From contig OX377202.1 of the NCBI GenBank assembly GCA_947396885.1, positions 69,846,643-69,910,642 on the forward strand: a stretch of DNA of 64,000 bases. Direction: 5' to 3'. Within the stretch, counting starts at the first letter, position 1, and every line of letters starts with the position of its first letter. Positions 40,960-50,849 of the stretch are shown here, one piece after another. The stretch is from Heligmosomoides polygyrus polygyrus (lineage: Eukaryota > Nematoda > Chromadorea > Rhabditida > Heligmosomidae). The notes below the pieces were generated by a model, which was not told where the DNA came from, made no database searches, and saw nothing but the letters and a program-made list of their open reading frames with translations. A program made the translations under genes and the position numbers.

Positions 40960-41865
40960 GGCCCCTTATCACTGGTTCCCTTTATTGTCAGCCCTTTTCC
41001 GGTTCACCCTTCACTGGTCCCCCATCCCCCTTCGTCGGTCCCTACTACTGCTCCCACCTCCCTTTGCTGGTCCCCTCTTCGCTGGTCATCCTATCCTTCA
41101 CCGATCCCCATTACTGGTCCCACCCTCACTGGTCTTCTCCTGATCCCCTCTTCACTGGTCAACATTCTACCCGTCTCATCTTCACTGGACCCCTCCCCTC
41201 CTTTACCGGTTCCCCTCCACTGGATCACCCCCCCCCCTCACAGGTCCCATTGCTGGTCCCACCTCCACTGGTCCCTCCTCTATTGGTCAACCCTTTATCG
41301 GTTCCCCTTACTGGAACCCCATCCTTCACCGATCCCCATTACTGGTCCCACCCTCACTGGTCTCCCCTTCTCCTGATCCCCTCTTCACTGGTCAACATTC
41401 TACAGGTCCCTCTTCACTGGACCCCTCTCCCCTCTTTCACCGGTTCCCCTCCACTGGATCCCCCCCCCCCCCCTCACAGGTCCCATTGCTGGTCCCACCT
41501 CCACTGGTCCCTCCTCTATTGGTCAACCATTTATCGGTTCTCCTTACTGGAACCCCATCCTTCACCGACCCCCATTACTGGTCCCACCCTCACTGGTCTC
41601 CCCTTCTCCTGATCCCCTCTTCACTGGTCAACATTCTACCGGTCTCATCTTCACTGGACCCCTCCCCTCCTTTACCGGTCCCTCTTCACTGGACCCCTCT
41701 CCCCTCCTTCACCTGTTCCCCTCCACTCGATCTCCCCCCTCACAGGTCCCATTGCTGATCCCACCTCCACTGGTCCCTCCTTTATTGGTCAACCCTTTAT
41801 CGGTTCCCCTTACTGGAACCCCATCCTTCACCGGTCCCCCGTTACTGGTCCCACCTTCACTGGTA
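40960..41865 (+). repeat. Minisatellite with 240-265-bp higher-order units
   Basis: A basic unit of about 15-20 bp (CACTGGTCCC with CTCTTCACTGG, CCTTCACCGG variants) is organised in larger blocks. The 19-bp word CACAGGTCCCATTGCTG(A/G)T followed by the same series of variants begins at about 41238, 41475 and 41742, i.e. at 237- and 267-bp steps, with C-tract length changes between them. Three near-identical open frames across it are by-products. Confidence 0.85.
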
Positions 41866-42220
41866 ACACGTCGTCTGAATCCGGAATCCTCGCGCGACAT
41901 CGGTGACACCTCTTCCGGACCCGGACCCCTCTTGAACAACTTCGATGACATGTGTTCTCATCCCGATCGTGCTTTGCGCGACATCAGTGACACGGCATCT
42001 GAATCTGGGAGGCCTTTCGCGACAATGGTGACACCTCTTCTGAATCCAGTCACCTAATGAGCGACGTCGGTGCATGTCTTCTCAATCCGAACCTGCTTTG
42101 CGCGACATCAGTGACACGTCGACTGAATCCGAACACCCCTTGCGCGACATCGGTGATACCTCTTCTCAACCTGAACGTCCTTTGCGCGACATTGGCGACA
42201 TGTCGTCTGAACATGGATGC
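41866..42220 (+). repeat. Second minisatellite of Helitron B, about 45-bp units
   Basis: Repeats of (T/C)TTTGCGCGACATC(A/G)GTGACAC, T(C/G)TTCTGAATCC(G)GAA(C) type words, about eight units. The same words occur in Helitron A (29220-29450). Confidence 0.8.
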
Positions 42221-42389
42221 CTGTCCACAACTATTACACAACAGTTAACAACTGGTGAAAACTACAACCCCCCCCCCCCCTCCCTTCCCCACACTTCCTC
42301 CCAACACACTCCCCCAGCACTTCTGTGCAAACAAACACACACAAACTAACCCACAGACAAACGACCGTTCTCGCTTATATATAGTAGGA

Positions 42390-43074
42390 TAGTGCTGCTG
42401 TGATCACTCGAGTCTATAGGGAAGCACAGGTTCAAGTTCTCAATAATGGCTTTAGAGTTGGAAAATACAAAGCCTAGTAGAACCCCTGGTAGGTTGTGTA
42501 ACATATGTACTGGATAAGATCGAGATGGTGCATAAGTTCATGCAAGGCCGACGCACCAGCCGATAATTATTGTTGGGGTAAAATTCAGGAATATTGAAAT
42601 CACCTTCAATGATTACATGTTTTTCGGAGGGTTGTGGCAAAGGTCCTGCTTTACAGATGTGACGTCGAGGGTCGATTGCTGCACCTCGTCGGTTTTTTGC
42701 ATATCTACCTTATTATCGAATCTCCACAGTATCTGCATGTTTTTTTTAATGTTTTCTGCGGTGTGTTGCTCTTGCTACCTTTTCGTTTCCGACATTTTGT
42801 GATTTCTTACCGACTCTCCTGTAGAACTCGAAAACTTGTGGAATGTTAATGAAAGACTTTCAGCAAACGTGTACGTAGGTACAGAATACGGCGGGTGACA
42901 ATATGCTATGCCTATGAAGACAACAGTTTCCTCACATTGACCGAGGTCTTCTTCCACTGTGCAACCACACCCTGACAGCACTAACTTTATCTGACAAATT
43001 GCAGTTGTGCACACTATTGTATCTCCACGACTTCGGAAGCTCCTTTTGGAGAGATTATTTGATGTGTAGTTCAC
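42390..43074 (-). pseudogene. LINE copy 2, endonuclease part
   Basis: Minus strand: CTVEEDLGQCEETVVFIGIAY followed by HPPYS (the YRPP region) at 42880-42960, then IEGDFNIPEFYP (GDFN catalytic region) at 42570-42610, TYVTQPTRGSTRL, and SNSKAIIENLNLCFPIDSSDH (SDH catalytic region) ending at 42400. The Helitron starts two to four codons later. The N-terminal third (with the catalytic Glu) is not recognisable. Frameshifts separate the blocks. Confidence 0.75.
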
Positions 43075-43896
43075 AAGAATTGTATCCGATTGTAATAATT
43101 ATAGCGCTTGCGGTGTTTGATGAAAGAATGGAGAGAGTGTGATGGTGGTGAGCGATTGAGCACCGGTGATGCTTGGTTTGGGTGCTGATAATGAATATGA
43201 TGCCCGTTTCTAGTATTCCGGTGGAGTACGGTGGATTACGGTATGAAAGAGTAAGGTGGTATCATGAGCAGAAGATGAAGCTAAAAATATAGCTATTATC
43301 ACGTTCCGTAGCACCTAACGAGATCCTTATGTTCATAATCAGCACTCCAGATAGGTTCAGCTCAGACAGCATCTATACAGAATCCAGACGTTCTGGATGA
43401 AATCGGTGCTCCTGACACGCTACCCTTACTCAACCCCAAACTGCCTCATTCCAACGTACATAATGCCAAATACGGGACTAAAGTGCAGCTTCATCTAATC
43501 CAACGAGGCGGCCTTGTCGAAATCGATTATCCTAACCATTTACCACGCTTCATTCATGAGGTGTGACCCCTACCCACCATTGTCTACCGTAATTAATTGA
43601 AATTTTAAAAACGGATGTGAAATAGATTCGTGATCAGCACATTACCAATAACACCACCTCCCCTAGCGTAAGCAACGTTCCGGAGAATTTCTTCCGATCT
43701 TTGGAGGTTTGGAAGTACGGCAGTGCCTGGTTTTCTCGCAACAGCCTGGGAAAACTTGTTTCAAGTTTTCCCATGTTCTTATTCTGCTATTGAGCATCAC
43801 TGTTTTTGTTGAGTTTCGTAAATCTCCGGGTTTTACAGATTTAGGACATTGATGATGAACCATAAAATGCTGGCGGGAAAAGGTATGTAAAAACGG
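43075..43896. other. No supported gene
   Basis: Short frames only. CATTCATGAGGTGTGACCCC at 43550 and the GGTGGAGTACGGTGGATTACGG stretch at 43218 look repeat-like but have no second copy here. The 66-codon minus frame at 43663-43863 is unrecognised. Confidence 0.35.
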
Positions 43897-43897
43897 T

Positions 43898-44277
43898 ATT
43901 TATTTATTTACTGCCAATTCAAACAACACACTATTAGAAGAGAAATTCACAGGAGGAGCAAAAGAAATTGGCTATTGAAAGAGAACATGAAATAGAAGAA
44001 AAGTAAGAAGGAAGATAGGGCAAGGGTAGGATTCGTTTGATGAAGATTGAGAAAAGCTGAAAGCTTTACTGATGTGCCTATCGTGCATGCAAAAGTGGAG
44101 GTCGTTTGTACTTTGTATACCGCAGCAAAGTCCAAAAAAGACGTACATGTACCGTTTTTCTATGGAAATTCGATATTGGGGTAGATGAGCAAGGAGATGG
44201 CGTGCAAGAATCGAACACTCGAGCTTTTGTTGGCTCTGATGGCGCGGAGGTAGAACTTCTACCACTGTGCCACCCAA
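43898..44277 (-). mobile_element. tRNA-derived SINE (family C), minus strand
   Basis: Minus strand head: TGGGTGGCACAGTGGTAG, with a textbook A box (44262-44272), and a B box in GTGTTCGATTC (44208-44218) about 50 bases on, the normal tRNA spacing. The body runs to a (TAAA)n tail at 43898-43915. Distinct from families A and B. The missing cloverleaf pairing and the long tail argue against a functional tRNA. Confidence 0.7.
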
Positions 44278-45689
44278 TTTACAATATCAGCGCCGACCCC
44301 TGACCATGAGTGGTAAGCTCATGCCAGACGATCGTTAACCACTGCTAACCATACGGAACCTATAGTGCCTTCTACTCGCTTGTCTTGAGGATTAGGAAAA
44401 ACGAAACATGCTTTGCTACTATTTGGACGGTGGAGATTCTTCCTACATATAACATTCGTTCTTGCCGTTCCGGCGTATCGCTGATACCTTGTAAGGCTTT
44501 CCATTGGTTTTTAAATTGTACTTTTTCTTTCCGGTGACTAGCTCCTCGTCTCCTAGTTGATATGACGGCTGACTATACTAGAACGCTAGTTTAGATGCTT
44601 ATATACTTCACACAGTTGGTATCCATTTCTGTTATATTTGCAGCGCTCTGTATTTAAAGCTTTTCGTGGTCATTGTTGCTGTTTCTGAAATTGCCTGTGC
44701 TTTAGTCCACACAGTAGACCAGTTTCTAGATGGTCAATAGCAAACAGATGATGCACAGGCGCAACATTTGCAGAAGCTGAATATGTGTGGAACTGAATAT
44801 ATAAGCAAAACAATAACAGAACTGGAACATTTCCTTTTCTAGGTTTCAAACAGTCCTTCAATAGGAATTTTCTTGTTCTGGCACTTCAAAACTTGATCAC
44901 CTAAGTAGGCTTACAAAGTCCTTTTAGGATCTTACTTCTACCTCTACCCCTTCCGCACTATTTTCGGTCGAATGCACTCTGTGACCTGCTGCATGCAATA
45001 ATGCAGAAATCCCCAATAACACGAGCTGTTAAAGTTTGGTCCAATTTAACTAGAATGCCGCCCAATTCCATGCATAAGATCATATCCTTCCCCCTAGAAG
45101 GATCCAAGCGCAAAATGCCCAGATTCTTAAAAAAGCGTCATTGAGCGGACAGAAGTTTCACTAAAACGTGATCGAAAAACACAGATTCTCCGAAGCGATG
45201 AGCGGCGGCGATTCAAGGATAGAGCACGTCGAGGAGTCAAGAACTCAGCAAAAATCGAGACGAAGAAGTGGCCTTTGAGAGGTGTGACTGGAGGCGGAGC
45301 ACGCGGGTTACGGTAGCCGACCTCGTTCCGCAGCAAATTGCGCGAAATGACGACCAAGGCCGGTCGGCTGCGGGTACGGTAGCCACGCGACAGTCACAGC
45401 GGACCGGGCGCGGGTCGTCCTCGTCAGAGCCCGCTCCCAGCAGACGTCGTTTTTATTCGCAAACCACCACGTTAACTTTCAGCTCCATGCAATTATGTGT
45501 CTGCTGCGCAACGAGCGCGAAATGATTGCGTAAGATGCAGAGCAGGGCGCGGAGACGAGTAGGTCTGGCAGGAGGCAAGCGAACGCGTTCCGGCGCAACA
45601 GCTAGGAAGAAGCGCATGTGCCTTTGGTTCGTCTGCTCGTTTTGGTGGCCAACTGGACAGCTATAATGTTGATGCAAAAAGGGATGGCC
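44278..45689. other. No supported gene in 1.4 kb
   Basis: Frames up to 85 codons (45268-45525), basic and low-complexity. 45180-45560 is GC-richer than the surroundings. Nothing recognised. Confidence 0.35.
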
Positions 45690-46265
45690 GTTTTCGTAGT
45701 TGAAAAGGTAAAGAAACTCTACAAGGGTGCCGCAAGAGTTAACCGAATATCAGCAATCCCGTCGTCTCGAAATGTGTTCACTTCTTCTTTTGCGCAACAA
45801 AAGCGATCCCTTTCTGGAACGTAGCGTATTTTGAAAAACGCATTCTCTACAACAATCGATAATGTTCAGTTCAATTGTTTAACCACGACGAAGCTCCGAA
45901 GCTGGCATTGCACCAAGGTCATGGTGACTGTTTGGTGGTCAGCATCCAGTTTGATGCACAACAGATTCCTGGCTATGAGTGAAATCATCACAGCGGTGAA
46001 GTACTGTGATGCCCGAAATTGACCGAAATTTTCTCCGCTCGCTTCATTGATGACAACAAAAAGGTCGATTGACTTGGAATATGAAACTCTCGACCACCCT
46101 CCATACGACCTTCCTCCACGACTTTTCAAGCATCTCGACATTTTCTTGCGCCAGAAATGCCTTCGAAACCAAGACGATGCAAAAAGGGCATTTGACTCGC
46201 ATTGCCAGAAGTGCATAGATTCCCCTGGTGGTTATTTTTTATTGAAACGCCTTCCTTTGGAGTGA
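45690..46265 (+). pseudogene. Decayed mariner (SETMAR/Hsmar-like) transposase, plus strand
   Basis: In shifting frames: VEKVKKLYKGVPQELTEYQQS and RRLEMCSLLLLRNKSDPFLE, the block where TGDEKW should be (now SVF.EKRILYNNR, first Asp lost), KVMVTVWWSASSLMHNRFL at about 45918-45975 and EIITAVKYCDA. After a deletion that removes DNARPH (second Asp), LEYETLDHPPYDLPPRLFKHLDIFLRQK, where SPDL.P has become YDLPP. It then shows CQKCIDSPGGYFL at the C-terminus. The helix-turn-helix N-terminus is not recognisable. The protein family is clear; the copy is dead. Confidence 0.85.
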
Positions 46266-47390
46266 GTTAATTGTATCATATTTCAAAATAGCTGCCTCAG
46301 AACTAACCACTACACCCTAATACATTCATTAAACAATTTCCAATTCCTAACTTCCCTCTGAAAGTTTCTGAACACTTGTACTGCAGCAAGTTGCTAAGTT
46401 CTTAGGGCCTCTACAGGGTCTCGCGGCAGCACCCCGAGAACTCGTCCATATCGCTCCCGCCGCAGTGGGACCCATGCTGCCACTGTGGTGGAAGCCGCGG
46501 CGCGGACGAGTTGTCGCGGAGCCGCCGCACGCAAAGGTCCCCGAGGGCTGCCGTAGTTCACGGCGGCTCTCATCCGCAGCGCCAGGAGCTGCGGGTGAGA
46601 CCCGGCGGAGGGTGTGATAGATGGGTGTCCATTATGGTTCATCTATTCTATACATTTTCTAAAACGAATCTATACGCTAGGGATATAGTAGGTTGGTGCA
46701 TAAATTCTGTCCATAAAGGAGCTTGACACCAACAATATAATCACCGGTAGTGTCGATAAATGGAGGGTATGGAGTCCTGCACTCAAAAAGTAACGCAAAA
46801 ACCTTACTACGATATTAGGTAACCTTAAGTGCACTGAAAATCTCTGTAGCCTTCCAGTCACAAGTTAGTCGTATGAGGTTTAGGGAAAACCTTTGCACAG
46901 AAATGCAACAACAAAGCAGACAGTTCTTTTTAGTATGAGCTATAATTGTACCGGACAGATCTCCCGGACTCAACAAGGCATCGGAGGGAATGCTGTCATC
47001 ACAAGGGCTACCACATTATCTTCGAGCTGCTTGACAAGCGAGGAACTTTTAGAGAAAGTAGATCGACAAAAGCAAGCGCAAAATGGCACAGAACTGTTGA
47101 GTTATAAGAAGTGTTCTATTAGATTTCGGGAATTCAAGAGCTCCTAACTTGACTTAGAAAACGCTTCTTCACAAAAGAAAGAGCGTTTTGCTTACTACAT
47201 CTTTGACATTCCCAGAGGTCGCAACTGCCGGTAAAAGTACGCAGTATTGCGTATAGTAACACTCGCAGCGCCGCACCATCCGCCGTTGTCATGGCGGGTC
47301 CGCGGCACCCGCAAGACTCTGCTGCTGGCCTTAGAGTTCAAAGCTCCAAGGATGGCTCGGTCTTCTCAAATTTTCTCCGCTGACTTTGCG
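46266..47390. other. No supported gene; GC-rich patches
   Basis: 46410-46620 and 47220-47330 are GC-rich and resemble the palindromic elements that follow, but no clear inverted ends were found. GTTGGTGCATAAATT at 46692 is mariner-end-like and may be a leftover end of the copy at 45690-46265. Confidence 0.4.
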
Positions 47391-47625
47391 CCTGTTATAC
47401 TTCCGCGGGAGCTTCCGCGGATGGGCGAAAATCGCGTCGGGACCCCGCGCCGGGCCACTCGTCGCGGCCCGCCACGCCCGCCGTCCGCGGATCGCCGCCA
47501 ATAGTCGACGAGAGGGATGTTATACTTCCCGCCCGTGGGACGACAGCCTTCCGCGGTGCAGTGCACCGCGGGGTCCCGACGCGATTTCCGCCTATGCGCG
47601 GAAGCTTCCGCGGGAGTATAACAGG
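47391..47625. mobile_element. MITE with about 60-bp inverted ends
   Basis: CCTGTTATACTTCCGCGGGA at 47391 and its near-complement ending CCCGCGGGAGTATAACAGG-like at 47625; similarity extends about 60 bp inward to GCGTCGGGACCCCGCG on both sides. The centre (47455-47565) is GC-rich with no coding capacity. Non-autonomous; superfamily not known. Confidence 0.8.
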
Positions 47626-47628
47626 GCC

Positions 47629-47767
47629 TTAGCCCTGGTTTATAGTTGCGCCGCTGAGAAGCGCGGCACCATAGTCGGAATAGATATCGATGGGGCGACG
47701 CGAAAATCGATATCTATGGCGACCATCACGCCGCCGCGTGGCGGCGCAAGTATAAACCGGGTCTAAA
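47629..47767. mobile_element. Palindromic MITE with ATCGAT core (copy 1)
   Basis: About 140 bp. The outer arms TAGCCCTGGTTTATAGTTGC and the complement of TAGACCCGGTTTATACTTGC bracket an inner perfect palindrome AGATATCGAT...ATCGATATCT around a GGGGCGACGCGAAA loop. It directly abuts the previous MITE. The same architecture and size are seen at 59702-59842. Confidence 0.8.
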
Positions 47768-47796
47768 GGGTCTGCTTTCGATGTATTACGTTGTGT

Positions 47797-47985
47797 TAGG
47801 ATAAAGGGTAAGTAGAGCGTTACTCAATCCCACGCATTCTACTTCTACGGGATGTCGTGGAGGCGATTTGAATGCGTGTTTGGCCATACAATGACTTGCG
47901 GGGGCCAGCCGATGAACAAGTCAGTGCTTTATCCTTCCCAGACAAGTCTGGTACCAATTCACCAATCTGCGCTACACGCGCCCGC
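47797..47985 (-). mobile_element. SINE family A copy, minus strand, internally deleted
   Basis: The head (GCGGGCGCGTGTAGCGCAG on the minus strand, ending near 47985) joins directly to the GGTGAATTGGTACCAGAC body, so about 75 bp including the B box are missing. The rest runs to a CTTTATCC tail. Confidence 0.75.
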
Positions 47986-49100
47986 ACGCAGGTTGTGTTA
48001 TGAAGGAATAAACACACACTACCACCGATGCTGTTCAGTACATATGTATATGTGTTGAACAGTATCGGTGGAAGTACAGTAATAGATCGGACCGAACCGA
48101 AAGTTCCCACCATTTTAGCGCCTTGAATATCCTCGCCATTATTTAAGTTTTATGCTCCACGGCTTCAAAAAAGGTGCGATATCCTAACGCAGAGAAGAAC
48201 ATGTAGTTTTAGATACACATAAAATAAAGAAGGTAGCTACAAAAAAACTGAAGGGTCTAGGCGGCTTTATTTGACAGCGGAAAACCGAACCACGAAGCTC
48301 TATGGCTTCAATTTTGGAAGCAAGACGTGAGAAGTAGATGCTGGATCTGGAAATTATTCTCTAAATATTAGCAGTGATACGTTGACACGAGACAAATTGA
48401 GCTAGTGGCAGTTAACGTTAAAAGGGGAAGCCTTGCTCACAATAGACGGTCGTACAGAGGAATGGGTAAAAGCACAGCCTGTGCGATATTCTCATAACCT
48501 TGCATGAGATTTGGTTACCGAAAAGTATATGCATACATATGTATTAATGCCATTAATGCTGATCCACATTACCCTATTTAAAGCATTCTGTGCAGAAAAA
48601 CTGTTGTTTCACCACGTAGAGTTTATAAGGAATAATTGCTATATTCACTAACATTACAAGTAATTATTGTATCCTATCTCTTGTAACCTACCCTTTATCT
48701 TTTTTGCTTTGTATCTTTTGTCCCAGTGTTTTAAGCGATTTCTGCCAATGATCCAAATCTTAAAATTTCCCGTTCTTTCATACTTTCAAAGCGCACCGCG
48801 GAATCTGTGCGAACATTAAACAGTCCCGTAGACTGTAAAGTATAGTAAACCTAGCCCTCACACGATTAAAAAATCCACGCATGTGCTTAAAGGACCCTAT
48901 AAATCCACCAATGTGTCGATATTTTTGCCTCGAAAGGAAGGTTGAACATTGAAAGTGAACTTTTAACAACTAGTTATACCTATTTATCATTTACTTCACA
49001 AAACCAAGTAAATCGACCAGCAAAGGGTGTCGAAATTCCTGGCACACTTATTGAAAAAGTTTTATTTTATAAGTAGGAGTACATAAGGGATGCAGCTGGC
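47986..49100. other. No supported gene in 1.1 kb
   Basis: AT-rich; TACATATGTATATGTG at 48039 and TGCATACATATGTATTAATG at 48529 are short palindromic words. No domain or RNA recognised. Confidence 0.35.
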
Positions 49101-49116
49101 GAACCAAGTTAATATA

Positions 49117-49168
49117 GATCCTTTATTCTGGCCAACGTTTCGGCGTAACCGCATTGTTCAGAGCCTGG
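49117..49168 (-). ncRNA. Degenerate hammerhead-like tail of Penelope copy 2
   Basis: Minus strand: CCAGGCTCTGAACAATGCGG, TTACGCCGAAACGTTGGCC, AGAATAAAGGATC. The CUGANGA box is CTGAACA here, then GCG/CGC can form stem II, and CGAAAC matches the second core strand. It lies about 190 bp downstream of the GIY-YIG end of the Penelope fragment, the position expected for an element terminus. Confidence 0.45.
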
Positions 49169-49358
49169 AAAAGTCAAGTAAATTTTGAAAAACCATCCGT
49201 CCAGGGACCATTTCAGACCACAACGGTGAATCAGAGGTTGGAAAGAGAGAGAGAGACGAAGCACGAAGAAGTAACACAAACAGTTCAGTGCAGCTGGGCG
49301 AAAAGTACCTTTATTAAGGCGACACATGAGAGGATGAGGTCACCTTCGGCTCACCCTC
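49169..49358. other. 3' non-coding part of Penelope copy 2
   Basis: Includes a short GAGAGAGAGAGA run near 49243. Confidence 0.4.
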
Positions 49359-50530
49359 CTAGCGAGCCTCTGGCATACTGTCCTCCGGTTCGAGAGCGCA
49401 AAGGTCAACGTACGGGGCCAGCTCTTGTATCACCGCTACGCGCTCCTCCTTTCTGTTGATTGTGGGGTTCATAGCGGCAATCCACAGAGCTTCTAGTGTT
49501 TTGCGAGCCGAGATCTCGAACTCACCTGCCAATATCGTCACCGCCACGTCAATGCCCGCGCCATTATGACATCGTAGCCTGTGCTCACCCAACGGACCGG
49601 CGATATCGCACCTACGAATTATGCCCAAATGCTGCTTAACGCGCTTCCCAAGGAGTCCACCCGTCTCGCAGATGTACTCGTCGTTGCAACCCATGCACTT
49701 TATAAGACACCATGCACCTGAGACCATGCAGTCTCCCTCCTTACCGAATGGACAAGTAATGCACTGGCGAGACTAACAGCTGGAATCGTATAGTCGATTG
49801 CTAACGCGACGTGCCTTGAGATTGGCCGGCGGAACCTCGATCATACAGGCCATGCTATCAAGACCAGCTTTGCGAATGCGGTTTCGCACTTTGGTACTGA
49901 AATCATCCGAGACAAAAGGCACCTTGAAAGGAATTTTATTGTCGCCCTGATATCTCGCTGCTGTTGCCGGTGTCCGGTGACCTTTAGTCAGGCTCTGTTT
50001 ATTTATTTATTTTTATTTATTCCGACATGTGATACAACGCATGTAAAGCGATCCACGTGAGAGAGCTCACCATCGCAATCAATGGACACAGTAACAGTAG
50101 TTTTCGGGTTACCCGTTGGACACCGCGATTCGAGATGCCATTAGCAACTATTCTCACTTGAAATCGCTGTTTGAAGACACCGCGGCCGCCGTTCGGAACA
50201 TGTTTTTAGTCGTGGTCCTCTTCGTTTGAGAGCGGTGAGCAGACCTAAACTGCACGTTTATGTTCTTACTACTGGGCTTACGATACCATTTCGTATGGAA
50301 TCTGCCCGCGTGTAACTGACGTGGACCTTAAGGAACGGCAACCAGTTATCAGTGAGTTTCTCCCTTGCTAGCTTAATGTGCTCTGCCTGCTGGTTGAGCA
50401 ATTCGAAACACATGTCCATTTCGTTCTGGGTCCCACATACAATGAAACAGTCATCGATGTAGTGATAACACAGTAGAGGTCTGCACTCCATGACGGGTCC
50501 CTCTATTTCAGACATGAACGCAACGGCCAA
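49359..50530 (-). pseudogene. Penelope-like element, reverse transcriptase C-half plus GIY-YIG (copy 2)
   Basis: Minus strand: LLCYHYIDDCFIVCGTQNEMD (YIDD at about 50445-50460), CFELLNQQAEHIKLAREK and NWLPFLKVHVSYTR, then a scrambled region containing a short (TTTA)n-bearing insertion at 49998-50030. Next comes PFVSDDFSTKVRNRIRKAGL, and 49727-49359 encodes CLIKCMGCNDEYICETGGLL, KRVKQHLGIIRRC and GEHRLRCHNG, a GIY-YIG endonuclease of YIGET type (here YICET), continuing to a stop at 49359 with the domain's C-terminus present. More complete at its 3' end than copy 1 (35540-36500) and clearly a different lineage. The 5' half is missing. Confidence 0.85.
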
Positions 50531-50847
50531 TACCGGAGCCAGACGCTTTTATTTAATACTAAATACTATATTTGATGTATCTTTTGTTTTTTCAGCTTTA
50601 TTTTTATACGTTCAATCAGTTATTGGAACAGTTTACTAAAACGGGATTCGCCCGCTTATTGTAAACTCCCCTGAGGGAAAAGCTACTTATAATGCTAGGA
50701 ACAAACTACATTTCAATGAAACGTTTGCAGCCATATTTGCAGCCATAGATTTAGAGACTGTACACAAGAACAATGCATTCCGCATGTAAAATGAAACGCG
50801 ATTATCTCATTGCTACTGACAAAAATATAATATAGTGCTAGAGGTAA
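50531..50847. other. No supported gene
   Basis: AT-rich flank between the Penelope fragment and the Tc1-like element. Confidence 0.4.
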
Positions 50848-50849
50848 AT

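Larger units (their letters stand above)
40768..42389 (-). mobile_element. Non-autonomous Helitron, copy B, inserted in a LINE
   Basis: On the minus strand it begins TCCTACTATATATAAGCGAG at 42389 after A and ends ACGTCTGG (CTRR) at 40768 before T. The terminal hairpin at 40769-40805 matches copy A with a few changes; a GGGGC/GCCCC hairpin follows. The interior is almost entirely minisatellite: CACTGGTCCC-type units at 40960-41860 and GCGCGACATCGGTGACAC-type units at 41870-42215. No Rep or helicase is present. The LINE reading frame closes again across the ends (SDH of the endonuclease on one side, MFDIR on the other) with an A^T site and no duplication, which fixes the boundaries. Confidence 0.8.

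Noticed and set aside
40960..41860. CRISPR-like array or coding proline/serine repeat protein
   Set aside because: Units are short, variable and contiguous without spacers; open frames exist only because the unit lacks stops. It is a minisatellite inside a Helitron.
44190..44277. Functional tRNA gene on the minus strand
   Set aside because: The A and B boxes are good, but I could not form a cloverleaf acceptor stem and it is followed by a SINE body with a (TAAA)n tail.
46410..46620. GC-rich block as another palindromic MITE
   Set aside because: Composition is similar but I could not find mirrored ends.
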